64,000 bases of DNA from Halopseudomonas formosensis (GTDB lineage: Bacteria; Pseudomonadota; Gammaproteobacteria; Pseudomonadales; Pseudomonadaceae), in NCBI RefSeq assembly GCF_900115905.1, contig NZ_FOYD01000009.1, positions 1-64,000 on the forward strand, given 5' to 3'. The position numbers and the translations under genes are program-made. Position 1 is the first letter of the stretch, and each line of letters begins with the position of its first letter. Shown in pieces: positions 8,566-16,078 of this stretch. A model generated the notes under the pieces. It ran no database searches. It had not been told where the DNA came from and saw only the letters and a list, made by a program, of their open reading frames with translations.

Positions 8566-9369
8566 TTGAATCGAACTAATATTTTTTTTGGTGAATCGCA
8601 TTCTGACTGGTTGCCTGTCAGAGGCGGAGAATCTGGTGATTTTGTTTTTCGACGTGGTGACGGGCATGCCTTCGCGAAAATCGCACCTGCTTCCCGCCGC
8701 GGTGAGCTCGCTGGAGAGCGTGACCGCCTCATTTGGCTCAAAGGTCGAGGTGTGGCTTGCCCCGAGGTGATCAACTGGCAGGAGGAACAGGAGGGTGCAT
8801 GCTTGGTGATAACGGCAATTCCGGGAGTACCGGCGGCTGATCTGTCTGGAGCGGATTTGCTCAAAGCGTGGCCGTCAATGGGGCAGCAACTTGGCGCTGT
8901 TCACAGCCTATCGGTTGATCAATGTCCGTTTGAGCGCAGGCTGTCGCGAATGTTCGGACGCGCCGTTGATGTGGTGTCCCGCAATGCCGTCAATCCCGAC
9001 TTCTTACCGGACGAGGACAAGAGTACGCCGCAGCTCGATCTTTTGGCTCGTGTCGAACGAGAGCTACCGGTGCGGCTCGACCAAGAGCGCACCGATATGG
9101 TTGTTTGCCATGGTGATCCCTGCATGCCGAACTTCATGGTGGACCCTAAAACTCTTCAATGCACGGGTCTGATCGACCTTGGGCGGCTCGGAACAGCAGA
9201 TCGCTATGCCGATTTGGCACTCATGATTGCTAACGCCGAAGAGAACTGGGCAGCGCCAGATGAAGCAGAGCGCGCCTTCGCTGTCCTATTCAATGTATTG
9301 GGGATCGAAGCCCCCGACCGCGAACGCCTTGCCTTCTATCTGCGATTGGACCCTCTGACTTGGGGTTGA
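8566..9369 (+). CDS. strA: Aminoglycoside O-phosphotransferase APH(3'')-Ib (StrA)
   Basis: A 267-aa cytoplasmic kinase that phosphorylates streptomycin at the 3'' hydroxyl and confers resistance. The kinase motif VCHGDPCMPNFM (catalytic Asp in HGD) and LIDLGRLGTADRYADLAL are present. The sequence reads as canonical StrA over its full length, by recall. Its TGA stop overlaps the strB ATG by one base, so the two are translated together. Confidence 0.97.
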   Translation: MNRTNIFFGESHSDWLPVRGGESGDFVFRRGDGHAFAKIAPASRRGELAGERDRLIWLKGRGVACPEVINWQEEQEGACLVITAIPGVPAADLSGADLLKAWPSMGQQLGAVHSLSVDQCPFERRLSRMFGRAVDVVSRNAVNPDFLPDEDKSTPQLDLLARVERELPVRLDQERTDMVVCHGDPCMPNFMVDPKTLQCTGLIDLGRLGTADRYADLALMIANAEENWAAPDEAERAFAVLFNVLGIEAPDRERLAFYLRLDPLTWG

Positions 9370-10205
9370 TGTTCATGCCGCCTGTTTTTCCTGCTCATTG
9401 GCACGTTTCGCAACCTGTTCTCATTGCGGACACCTTTTCCAGCCTCGTTTGGAAAGTTTCATTGCCAGACGGGACTCCTGCAATCGTCAAGGGATTGAAA
9501 CCTATAGAAGACATTGCTGATGAACTGCGCGGGGCCGACTATCTGGTATGGCGCAATGGGAGGGGAGCAGTCCGGTTGCTCGGTCGTGAGAACAATCTGA
9601 TGTTGCTCGAATATGCCGGGGAGCGAATGCTCTCTCACATCGTTGCCGAGCACGGCGACTACCAGGCGACCGAAATTGCAGCGGAACTAATGGCGAAGCT
9701 GTATGCCGCATCTGAGGAACCCCTGCCTTCTGCCCTTCTCCCGATCCGGGATCGCTTTGCAGCTTTGTTTCAGCGGGCGCGCGATGATCAAAACGCAGGT
9801 TGTCAAACTGACTACGTCCACGCGGCGATTATAGCCGATCAAATGATGAGCAATGCCTCGGAACTGCGTGGGCTACATGGCGATCTGCATCATGAAAACA
9901 TCATGTTCTCCAGTCGCGGCTGGCTGGTGATAGATCCCGTCGGTCTGGTCGGTGAAGTGGGCTTTGGCGCCGCCAATATGTTCTACGATCCGGCTGACAG
10001 AGACGACCTTTGTCTCGATCCTAGACGCATTGCACAGATGGCGGACGCATTCTCTCGTGCGCTGGACGTCGATCCGCGTCGCCTGCTCGACCAGGCGTAC
10101 GCTTATGGGTGCCTTTCCGCAGCTTGGAACGCGGATGGAGAAGAGGAGCAACGCGATCTAGCTATCGCGGCCGCGATCAAGCAGGTGCGACAGACGTCAT
10201 ACTAG
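9369..10205 (+). CDS. strB: Aminoglycoside O-phosphotransferase APH(6)-Id (StrB)
   Basis: A 278-aa kinase that phosphorylates streptomycin at position 6. The motif LHGDLHHENIM (residues about 176-186) and VIDPVGLVGEVGFGAANMF form the catalytic and metal-binding parts. The start MFMPPVFPAHWH is the canonical one, overlapping the strA stop by one base. The gene is full length and ends 25 bases before the right inverted repeat. StrA and StrB together give high-level streptomycin resistance in known hosts. Confidence 0.97.
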   Translation: MFMPPVFPAHWHVSQPVLIADTFSSLVWKVSLPDGTPAIVKGLKPIEDIADELRGADYLVWRNGRGAVRLLGRENNLMLLEYAGERMLSHIVAEHGDYQATEIAAELMAKLYAASEEPLPSALLPIRDRFAALFQRARDDQNAGCQTDYVHAAIIADQMMSNASELRGLHGDLHHENIMFSSRGWLVIDPVGLVGEVGFGAANMFYDPADRDDLCLDPRRIAQMADAFSRALDVDPRRLLDQAYAYGCLSAAWNADGEEEQRDLAIAAAIKQVRQTSY

Positions 10206-10230
10206 ATATCAAGCGACTTCTCCTATCCCC

Positions 10231-10311
10231 TGGGAACACATCAATCTTACCGGAGAATATCGTTGGCCAAAGCCTTAGCGTAGGATTTCGCCCTCTCCCG
10301 CAAACGACCCC
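10231..10311 (-). repeat. Tn5393 right terminal inverted repeat (81 bp)
   Basis: It is the inverse of 4842-4922 with 4 mismatches. The target copy CTTCC follows at 10312-10316, matching 4837-4841. Confidence 0.95.
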
Positions 10312-10832
10312 CTTCCACCTGTTCCGGCCTGCTCTCAGGGCTACCCGTAAACTCCCCGTTACCCTTGCAGTAGCTTTGCTGTCGTCCGTTGGGGGCGGGG
10401 CGCTTTGCCGTCTTTCCGAAAACTTGAATTTTGTGGATGTGAAAAAGTAGCTCCCCCCGTCGTTCCGGCGAGTGTTGCTCTGAACTTTTACCCCGGCCCC
10501 CCACCTGCTCGAATGCCTTGCCGTAATCTTGCCGTGCCCTTGCGGTAATCTTGGGGTGATTCCGAGGCGGATTATCCCCGCGTAGGGCCTCGCACTCGCC
10601 TCGTACCGATAGGGTCGAATAGGGTCATTCATGGGGTTGTTTTCGCAAACAGCGCATTGCGTCTTTTTAAGTGCGTCAGATGCGTCATTCATGGGGTGTT
10701 CTCGCAAGGCGGGGTTAACCTCCCGTTAACAGGGTATTTAATCTGCAAGTGAGACAGGGAGCGGTTTCCTGAATCGAAAGGCTCCAAGGTTTTGATGCCC
10801 CCCCGTTACTTGCACATTTTGCACGCTCCATT
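10312..10832. other. Noncoding end of the element, right of the transposon
   Basis: No convincing gene lies here. Two direct repeats stand out: CTTGC(C/G)GTAATCTTG at 10517-10531 and 10539-10553, with a start-to-start distance of 22 bases, and GTCATTCATGGGG followed by GTT and TCGCAA at 10624-10648 and 10684-10707, 60 bases apart. On the minus strand one frame reads EALRGDNPPRNHPKITARA and then KAFEQVGGRGKSSEQHS, which looks protein-like but is short, lacks a clear start and runs into the transposon. It may be a gene fragment cut by Tn5393. Confidence 0.5.
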
Positions 10833-10855
10833 AAAAACCCCGCTCGGTGGCGGGG
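10833..10855 (-). terminator. Terminator of the element's minus-strand gene series
   Basis: On the minus strand, CCCCGC and GCGGGG form a stem around CACCGA, followed directly by TTTTT. It lies 7 bases after the last gene of the element. Confidence 0.85.
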
Positions 10856-10862
10856 TGGGCAG

Positions 10863-11306
10863 TCAGACAACTGTCAGGGTAGGCGGTAGCTTCGGCCCGA
10901 ATATCTCCCCAGGTGCGAACGGGTCAGGTAGTGCGCCAGCTGGTGCGGTTCGGATGAACTCTATCAGCGCAACGTGGCAGGCTTGGTACAGCGGGCTACC
11001 CGCGCCCCATTCATCGCCCCGGCGCTCGCTGCTGTTCTCCAGATCGTGAACGGCTACCAGATCGGCCAGGGTGCGCCAGCCTTCCCGGCGTGCCTTCTCC
11101 CGGTCTACCCGGTTGATGTTCAGCAGATCCGCCAGAGCATCAAAGCCCAGCGCCTCCGCGTCGCCTGTCTTGTCCAGCACCAGCAGGGCACCATGCGCCA
11201 GCAGTATCGAGCGTGCAATCTCCAGCGCGTCGGCTCGGTGCTCCCGTGCCAGCCGTTCCAGTTCTTCGACCTTGTGCCGGGTGAACGGCAGGTGCTGGCG
11301 CTCAAT
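10863..11306 (-). CDS. Element protein of unknown function, about 147 aa, non-standard start
   Basis: The frame codes for a coherent charged protein: IERQHLPFTRHKVEELERL at the N-terminus, DKTGDAEALGFDALADLLN in the middle, a C-terminal LYQACHVALIEFI and the end LPPTLTVV. I do not recognise a family. Upstream the frame is open to about 11355 but has no ATG, GTG or TTG before GTG 11180. The protein-like part begins at an ATT codon (11306) that overlaps the TGA of the preceding 72-aa gene. An ATT start with translational coupling, a start at GTG 11180 (105 aa), or an indel are the options. It is the last gene before the series terminator. Confidence 0.6.
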   Translation of the reverse strand: MERQHLPFTRHKVEELERLAREHRADALEIARSILLAHGALLVLDKTGDAEALGFDALADLLNINRVDREKARREGWRTLADLVAVHDLENSSERRGDEWGAGSPLYQACHVALIEFIRTAPAGALPDPFAPGEIFGPKLPPTLTVV

Positions 11307-11520
11307 TGCGGCCTGTCGCCTGAATGCGCGGCGGGTCTGTCTCGTGCTTGTACTCCAGCACCTTCAGCACTTCGGCACTGTTCGGCGGGCCACCGACGTG
11401 AAGCGTTGCCGCAACCTCGCCAGTGAGGGGGTTCACAAATTCTATGCGAGTGACACGTTGGCTGTCGTCGGTAGCGCCTTGCTCCAGTGCGGCTAGCCGC
11501 TTCTCAAGTTGCTTGCTCAT
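11302..11520 (-). CDS. Small element protein, 72 aa
   Basis: The product starts MSKQLEKRLAALEQ, a short coiled-coil-like helix, and continues with RIEFVNPLTGEVAATLHVGG, a beta-rich part. Short proteins with an N-terminal RLEKRL-type helix are common in prophages and islands, but I assign no function. The start has a good GGAGG ribosome-binding site 6 bases upstream, inside the end of the 142-aa gene, which it overlaps by 17 bases. It is read on the minus strand between the 142-aa and 147-aa genes. Confidence 0.65.
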   Translation of the reverse strand: MSKQLEKRLAALEQGATDDSQRVTRIEFVNPLTGEVAATLHVGGPPNSAEVLKVLEYKHETDPPRIQATGRN

Positions 11521-11932
11521 GGATTGCCTCCAGTTTCTCTATGCGTTGTTCCAGCTCGGTCACCTCAACTATCTTGCACACGTCAGCCAGTGCCGATAGC
11601 AGCTCCTTAGCCTGATCTGTTGTCAGCTCTCCAGCGCCAGCCATTCGCATTATGGCGCGGGCCACGTCGCCGGGGGTGCCATCCAGTGGTTCCGATAACG
11701 CTACCGGCTCGCTGGTCGGCTTCAGCTTCGGGTATAGGCGGTCGGCAATCATGGCGGCGGCCTGCAGATCCCCGTCAGCGGCCTGCTGTGCGACGGCTTT
11801 CCAGAATCCCAGCTCCCCATCAGGGTATGCCTGCTGCAGCGCCTCACGGGCAAGCGTGCGCCGGTTGCGACTACCTTTGGGGCGGCCTCGGGTGTTTGGG
11901 TTGGGTATCTGTTTCGGTTGTTTATTGGTCAT
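11504..11932 (-). CDS. DUF5681-like element protein, 142 aa
   Basis: The N-terminus NTRGRPKGSRNRRTLAREAL matches the short basic GRPKGSxN motif seen in DUF5681-type proteins of phages and islands. The middle (KAVAQQAADGDLQAAAMIADRLYP) is helical and the C-terminus (TELEQRIEKLEAI) is a predicted coiled coil. Some proteins with this motif lie near small-terminase genes; a terminase-like or DNA-binding role here is only a guess. It lies just downstream, on the minus strand, of the repeat-rich region at 11981-12118. Confidence 0.65.
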   Translation of the reverse strand: MTNKQPKQIPNPNTRGRPKGSRNRRTLAREALQQAYPDGELGFWKAVAQQAADGDLQAAAMIADRLYPKLKPTSEPVALSEPLDGTPGDVARAIMRMAGAGELTTDQAKELLSALADVCKIVEVTELEQRIEKLEAIHEQAT

Positions 11933-11980
11933 GGTGGCGGTCTCTTAGCCTGGCTGTTGTGGTGTGCGTGTCGGGAATGC

Positions 11981-12118
11981 TGCGGAACCTGCGGATTCTG
12001 CGGAAGGTCGCGTAATAGTTGGGGTTCAGGTTGCGGAAGGTTTGCGGAAGGTTGCGGATTTTCTGCGGTTGTTTCGATAGTCCGCATATTTTCCGCAACT
12101 CTCCGCAACTTCTCCGCA
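11981..12118. repeat. Mirror-arranged TGCGGA iteron-like array
   Basis: TGCGGA/T-type heptamers lie in plus orientation at 11981, 11990, 11999, 12032, 12043, 12053 and 12064 (the last as TGCGGTT). Inverted copies (TCCGCA) lie at 12081, 12092, 12102 and 12113. Within blocks the spacing is 9-11 bases, about one helical turn, so a bound protein would sit on one face. Two further TTCCGCA copies lie in the end of the DUF3987 gene (12145, 12163). The array lies between the replication-type genes and the 142-aa gene and is the best candidate for an origin. Confidence 0.65.
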
Positions 12119-12135
12119 AGTGCAAAGCCCCGTGT

Positions 12136-13611
12136 TTAGCGGCTTTCCGCACTTTCCGCTGATTCCGCAAGGGGGTTGAGTCGGAATTGCTTTCCGTCGC
12201 TGGTCAGCAGGTGGTTATGCTTCACCAGCACAGCCAATACAGCGTCACGCTTCTTCGCGGATCTGATCGCGGGCGGCCATGCCTTTCCAGCTTTGGCCTT
12301 GTCGAACACGCGCCAGCTGTCCGCACGCTCTGGCTCCTGCATCCACTCCATGACCATGGCGGCCTGTTTCAATACCGGATCGCTGGCGCTCGGGTCGGTA
12401 TAGCGTAGCCACTCATCAAGCGAGTACCTCACCAGTCGGCAGGCGTTGTATATGCACGCGCTGTTGATCCGCTCCAGCCCCTCAAAGCAGGCCAGGACAG
12501 TGGCGACACGCAAGGCCAGCTCTGCTCCGCGACTGGCGAACGGCTTAAGCCCAGCGAATACTCCCAGCGGCCCTAGATCGCTTTCGATGTCTCCCTTGAA
12601 CTGGATCCATATTTGTTTTGCTTCGTCATCCAAATCCAGTACCGGCGGCATGACCTCGCTGGTCTCCGGGTCGATATGTTCAGCGGTGGCGGCTATTTCC
12701 TTGCAGCGCGCCCAATAGCGTTGCAGTCGCGGATCGGCATAGGCGTTTTTGCTCAGCGACTCCACGGTATAAACGCGCGTACCAGCCAAACTATCCGGCG
12801 CGGCGAACAGAAAGCGCGCTAGAAAGCCCTGGCCGGTCATGAGCGGGTTTGTCAGCGCGTCCGCCACTGCTACAGGTTGCGCCAGCAGATGCACGCTCAG
12901 GCGGCGGTTATAGGCCACTCCAGAGCCTTCGACGTTGCCCCGTGAACGGGTGCGCTCGAAGTGCCCATTATCAAACGCCTTTGTCAGCCCTCCCAGCGTT
13001 GCCGCTACGGTGTCAGCCTTGAGCGATGATCCCCCCAGCATCTGCCCGCCTTCGTCGGTGTCCCAGCTGGCAGCAGCCATGCCCCGGATAAAGTCCCCGG
13101 CAATGGGTTCGAAGGTGGCATCTGTGTACAGGGTGCGCGGATCTGCTGGCAATGGGTTCTCTGTCAGAAACTCATCGCGTTTTTTTCCCTTGAGCCGTTG
13201 CGCCTGCTCCATGATGGGGTTGCACTCCAAGCGGTGCCGGTTCCTTGCCTCCTTTTCAGCCTCGTCAATCGTCTTGAAGGCCAGTCGCCTGGCGCTCGAT
13301 TTACCTTCACCAGAACCAAACAGTGAAAGCATGAATAGCGAACACGGCGAACCGTCCGGCTTGCCGCCGGGGTGCCATGCGTTGGCGCGGGTCTGTGCAA
13401 GATGCGTCGCGGCTCCAATGGCGCACTGGCCAGCGATAGCCTCCGGCACCTGCTCATGCTCGGCAATGGCTTTGACTGCTTCGCGCATGACGGCGGGCAG
13501 CGCGTCTACCGGGTAGGGCGTTGCCGGTGCGGTGTCTGGCAGTAACGGCACGGGCGTTGGTACTGCTGGCGCTTGCGCTGCGGATACCAGCGGGGTGACG
13601 GCGGTATTCAT
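12136..13611 (-). CDS. DUF3987 family (YfjI-like) protein
   Basis: A 491-aa protein of the DUF3987 family found in prophages, P4-like islands and plasmids, often beside a primase. After a Pro-rich start (residues 1-35), PYPVDALPAVMREAVKAIAEH opens the domain. LFGSGEGKSSARR (about residues 98-110) looks like a Walker-A-type loop. TDATFEPIAGDF and LLAQPVAVADAL follow the family order. A helicase-like or replication role is inferred from the neighbouring Toprim gene. Its start overlaps the primase stop by 4 bases. The end of the frame runs into the TGCGGA repeat array. Confidence 0.85.
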   Translation of the reverse strand: MNTAVTPLVSAAQAPAVPTPVPLLPDTAPATPYPVDALPAVMREAVKAIAEHEQVPEAIAGQCAIGAATHLAQTRANAWHPGGKPDGSPCSLFMLSLFGSGEGKSSARRLAFKTIDEAEKEARNRHRLECNPIMEQAQRLKGKKRDEFLTENPLPADPRTLYTDATFEPIAGDFIRGMAAASWDTDEGGQMLGGSSLKADTVAATLGGLTKAFDNGHFERTRSRGNVEGSGVAYNRRLSVHLLAQPVAVADALTNPLMTGQGFLARFLFAAPDSLAGTRVYTVESLSKNAYADPRLQRYWARCKEIAATAEHIDPETSEVMPPVLDLDDEAKQIWIQFKGDIESDLGPLGVFAGLKPFASRGAELALRVATVLACFEGLERINSACIYNACRLVRYSLDEWLRYTDPSASDPVLKQAAMVMEWMQEPERADSWRVFDKAKAGKAWPPAIRSAKKRDAVLAVLVKHNHLLTSDGKQFRLNPLAESAESAESR

Positions 13612-14492
13612 TGTGCAGCCCTCCAGTTGGCAAGGTCGTTGAAGTCACTCAGCGCCAGCGGCGCATCAGGCGGAAATACCGGCAGCACCATAGCGCAGCC
13701 CAGGGCAGCGGCGGCCTTGCTGGCGGCCTCCACTCCGGGGTTGCCCTTGCCCTCCGCTTCGGTCTGGCGGTCATCATCCCCGGCTATCACCAGCAGGCTG
13801 TCAGGGTGCTGGCGCTGCAACTGGCGGCCTACCTCCAGCAGATTGCCCGCATTCATGGCGCAGGCGACGGCGTGCCCGGTGTCGGCATGAATACTGGCCC
13901 CGGTTGCCCAGCCCTCGCAGATATACAGCGGCTTGCCGCGCTCCAGCTTGCCTATTGCCGAGTAACAGCCCTTTACCCGGCCCCCGGTCAAAAAGCGCTT
14001 TGTACCGTCCGGCATGATCCGTTGCAGATTCATCAGCAGACCATCGGCATACAGTGGCACCAGCAGCACGTCACCAGCCTGGCGCAGCCGATAGGGCTTG
14101 ATGGCCTTGCGGGTCAGGTAGGGGTGATCGGCGTTTGCAGGTACTGCGTCGCTCCAGATGCGAGCGGCACGGGCTGCGGCTGCGGCCTGGCGCTGGCGCT
14201 GCTCGGCTTCGCGTTGGTGGCGAGCCTGCTCGATGCGTTGGGCAATCAAAGCAGACTCCAGCCGGTCGGCAGGCTTGCGGCTGCTCCAGGTGCGGGTTGA
14301 TCCATCGCGCCAGCTCCCGAACGCGCCGGAAGCGATGCCATCGGCATATAGGACATACCAGCCGTTCAGCGTGCCGGGCTTGTCCTCTGGCACACGGAAG
14401 CGGTGAATTGATCCATCAGCGACCGGTAGCCAGTCCAGCAGGCCGAACGCCTCTTGCAGTGCGTCACGGAATTGAATCACGGCGTCTGTCAT
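13608..14492 (-). CDS. Toprim-domain primase-like protein
   Basis: A 294-aa protein. The N-terminal part (PGTLNGWYVLYADGIASGAFGSW) is the DUF7146-type region seen in island primases. The C-terminal Toprim region contains LYICEGWATGASIH (conserved Glu) and LLVIAGDDDRQTEAEGKGNPG (DxD). A zinc-finger and a helicase domain are absent; the DUF3987 protein next door may supply the motor. It probably primes replication of the excised element. The start ATG 14492 overlaps the stop of the 44-aa gene (ATGA) and is preferred over an upstream frame extension. Confidence 0.85.
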   Translation of the reverse strand: MTDAVIQFRDALQEAFGLLDWLPVADGSIHRFRVPEDKPGTLNGWYVLYADGIASGAFGSWRDGSTRTWSSRKPADRLESALIAQRIEQARHQREAEQRQRQAAAAARAARIWSDAVPANADHPYLTRKAIKPYRLRQAGDVLLVPLYADGLLMNLQRIMPDGTKRFLTGGRVKGCYSAIGKLERGKPLYICEGWATGASIHADTGHAVACAMNAGNLLEVGRQLQRQHPDSLLVIAGDDDRQTEAEGKGNPGVEAASKAAAALGCAMVLPVFPPDAPLALSDFNDLANWRAAQ

Positions 14493-14623
14493 AGCTGCGG
14501 CCCCAGGGTAATCAGCGCAAGGGTAAAGGCGAGCACCAGGGCTTGCGCGGTCAGCGGGTTGTCTTGAATCCATACGCCAGCGCAGGCCAGCCAGCGGGTT
14601 AACAGGTTGCGATTGTTCGGCAT
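14489..14623 (-). CDS. 44-aa single-span membrane microprotein
   Basis: The frame reads MPNNRNLLTRWLACAGVWIQ, then a hydrophobic stretch TAQALVLAFTLALITLG and ends PQL. One transmembrane helix is likely, with a basic N-terminal side. It overlaps the primase start by ATGA and follows the 113-aa gene by 4 bases, so it is placed like a real, translationally coupled gene. No family is recognised. Confidence 0.6.
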   Translation of the reverse strand: MPNNRNLLTRWLACAGVWIQDNPLTAQALVLAFTLALITLGPQL

Positions 14624-14627
14624 GGCG

Positions 14628-14969
14628 TCAGCCCTCGGTGGTCGGTCGGGTGCGCTGTAGCTTGCTCAAAACGGCGGCGGCGTGCTGGCGCTGGCTTGTC
14701 GGCAGGCTGTAGCGGGTGACGGTGCAAGGTGCGCCCCAGTTGTTGGGTACGCGCTCCGGCTGGCGTTTGAAGGTCAGGCCGTGATGGTTGGCGAGTACGG
14801 CAATTGTGGACGGCAAACAATGATCGCCCATGCGCTCGGCTTCAAAGCGGTTGAGGCTTGCGCCGGTCAGTAGGTGCGCCAGTATCCGGGCAATCTTGCT
14901 GGGTGCTTCGGTGCTAGAATCGGCCTTGCGCGGGCGGCTTTTCACTTCGGTGGGGTCGCCTTTTTTCAT
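14628..14969 (-). CDS. Element protein of unknown function, 113 aa
   Basis: A basic protein: MKKGDPTEVKSRPRKADSST at the N-terminus, then SKIARILAHLLTGASLNRFEAER, which looks like a winged-helix or helix-turn-helix, then CLPSTIAVLANHHGLTFKRQ and a Thr-Val-Thr-Arg beta-like part. Similar proteins in islands act as DNA-binding factors, but no function is known here. The ATG overlaps the alpA stop by 4 bases (ATGA). Confidence 0.7.
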   Translation of the reverse strand: MKKGDPTEVKSRPRKADSSTEAPSKIARILAHLLTGASLNRFEAERMGDHCLPSTIAVLANHHGLTFKRQPERVPNNWGAPCTVTRYSLPTSQRQHAAAVLSKLQRTRPTTEG

Positions 14970-15175
14970 TTCAGCGCTCCCCCATCCAGTTGTTCGGCAA
15001 TCCAAGCTTCAATCTCGGTCGAATCCCAGCCAACGGCACGGGTGCCGATCTTGCGGGCTTTCGGAAACTTGCCCTTGCTCATCAGCTCGTAAATCCAGGC
15101 GCGTCCGTACCCGGTGGCCTCTTGTACTTGGGGCAGGCGCATAATGCGGCGGGGTGGCGTGGCGATAGCAGACAT
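14966..15175 (-). CDS. alpA: AlpA-family transcriptional regulator
   Basis: A 69-aa MerR-like helix-turn-helix protein of the AlpA family: IMRLPQVQEATGYGRAWIYELMSKGKFPKARKIG is the winged-helix core (quoted in parts: IMRLPQVQEATGYG, WIYELMSKGKFP). The ending WDSTEIEAWI is the family hallmark. AlpA proteins control excision or the replication genes of P4-like and CP4-57-like elements. ATG 15175 is preferred to TTG 15181, as a GGAG site lies 8 bases before the ATG and only 2-3 bases before the TTG. Confidence 0.88.
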   Translation of the reverse strand: MSAIATPPRRIMRLPQVQEATGYGRAWIYELMSKGKFPKARKIGTRAVGWDSTEIEAWIAEQLDGGALK

Positions 15176-15277
15176 AGCCAAATCTCCTTTGCGCTTGCTG
15201 GCGCTCAGTGGATGAAGTGGCTATGACTGTATGGGGGCGGCGGGGCGGCGCGTCCTAACAGGCTCCCGGCGAGTCTA

Positions 15278-16078
15278 TTAGGGTCGCCCGTAGGTGTCGC
15301 GTCTGGCGGCTGCTCTTAGTTTTCCGGCTATGGTGTCTTTGCTTTTCGGTAGCTCGACGCGATGACGCGCGGCTGCTGCTTCAACTACGGCAGCAGCTTT
15401 GTATGGCTCTGTCAGATCAATACCCGCCTCTTTTGCCAGGGCGAGAATAATACGCTCCATGCTTTCGCGCTCTCGGTAGTCGATAGGCTTTGCTGGAGCG
15501 GTGTCATTGGCCTTGGCTGCAAACTCCAAAAGATGTTCAGGGAGAAATACCAGATCGTCGAAGCCTATATGCGGAGCCTTCAAAGCATCAGCCGGGATCG
15601 CCTCTGGCTGGCTCTCCGCAAGCTGGCGGAGCGCGTCCAGAGAAAATTTCATGGCCTCTACAATTGACACACGATCCGCCGATTGCGGTTCCTTCACATG
15701 CGTTATGGGTGTATCGCGCCATGAATCGGGCACCTCGTAGCACCGCGCCTCCCGACCATCATCTAACAATAAAGTGACTCCAGCATTTTGCTCTAGTGAG
15801 TCCGGCGTGATCGGGTAAGCGCCCCACAGGTAATCATCAGGAATACCTCCTTTTCGTTGCTCCAGGATAACTATAACTTCACCGCCTACGGTCGTGGTTT
15901 CATGTTGACTCGGGATATAGCAGGCCCACCCTTGAGCAATAATGGAGGCGGTTAGATGGCCCTCCAGCACCAGGTATTTCACGTCATCCCAAGTGACTTC
16001 CTCGCCTAGCAATGTGCTCAAATATCTGGCGGCATCTTCCATGGATACAGAGTCTTTGAATTTCAGTAGCTTGCTCAT
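15278..16078 (-). CDS. Element protein of unknown function, 266 aa
   Basis: The N-terminus (LKFKDSVSMEDAARYLSTLLGEEVTWDDVKYLVLEGHL) resembles a helix-turn-helix or excisionase-like fold: SVSMEDAARYLS is followed by VTWDDVKYLVLEG. The middle is acidic. The C-terminus (AAAARHRVELPKSKDTIAGKLRAAARR; shortened here to SKDTIAGKLRAAA) resembles a DNA-binding tail seen in several island proteins. It overlaps the integrase start-side gene by 4 bases at the integrase stop, so it is translated after int. Its role is unknown; a regulator is most likely. Confidence 0.7.
   Translation of the reverse strand: MSKLLKFKDSVSMEDAARYLSTLLGEEVTWDDVKYLVLEGHLTASIIAQGWACYIPSQHETTTVGGEVIVILEQRKGGIPDDYLWGAYPITPDSLEQNAGVTLLLDDGREARCYEVPDSWRDTPITHVKEPQSADRVSIVEAMKFSLDALRQLAESQPEAIPADALKAPHIGFDDLVFLPEHLLEFAAKANDTAPAKPIDYRERESMERIILALAKEAGIDLTEPYKAAAVVEAAAARHRVELPKSKDTIAGKLRAAARRDTYGRP

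Larger units (their letters stand above)
4842..10311. mobile_element. Tn5393: Tn5393-type transposon (Tn3 family), complete
   Basis: A 5,470-bp unit bounded by 81-bp inverted repeats (4842-4922 and 10231-10311, 4 mismatches) and flanked by the 5-bp duplication CTTCC (4837-4841 and 10312-10316). It holds tnpA, a tnpA-tnpR intergenic region, tnpR, strA and strB in the known Tn5393 order, without the IS1133 found in the original Erwinia amylovora copy. From memory, the size fits the Tn5393c form. Duplication and both ends are intact, so insertion was by simple transposition and may be recent. Confidence 0.97.

Noticed and set aside
10177..10707. Minus-strand frame of 176 codons spanning the right end of Tn5393
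   Set aside because: It crosses the transposon border and the inverted repeat, so the whole frame cannot be one original gene; only the part outside the transposon might be a remnant.
11981..12118. Possible CRISPR array
   Set aside because: The units are 6-7 bases with 9-33-base spacing and change orientation; there are no spacers and no cas genes.
11922..12170. Minus-strand frame of 82 codons over the TGCGGA array
   Set aside because: Its coding pattern comes from the repeats themselves, giving repeated RKI and NLP units, and it overlaps the DUF3987 gene end.
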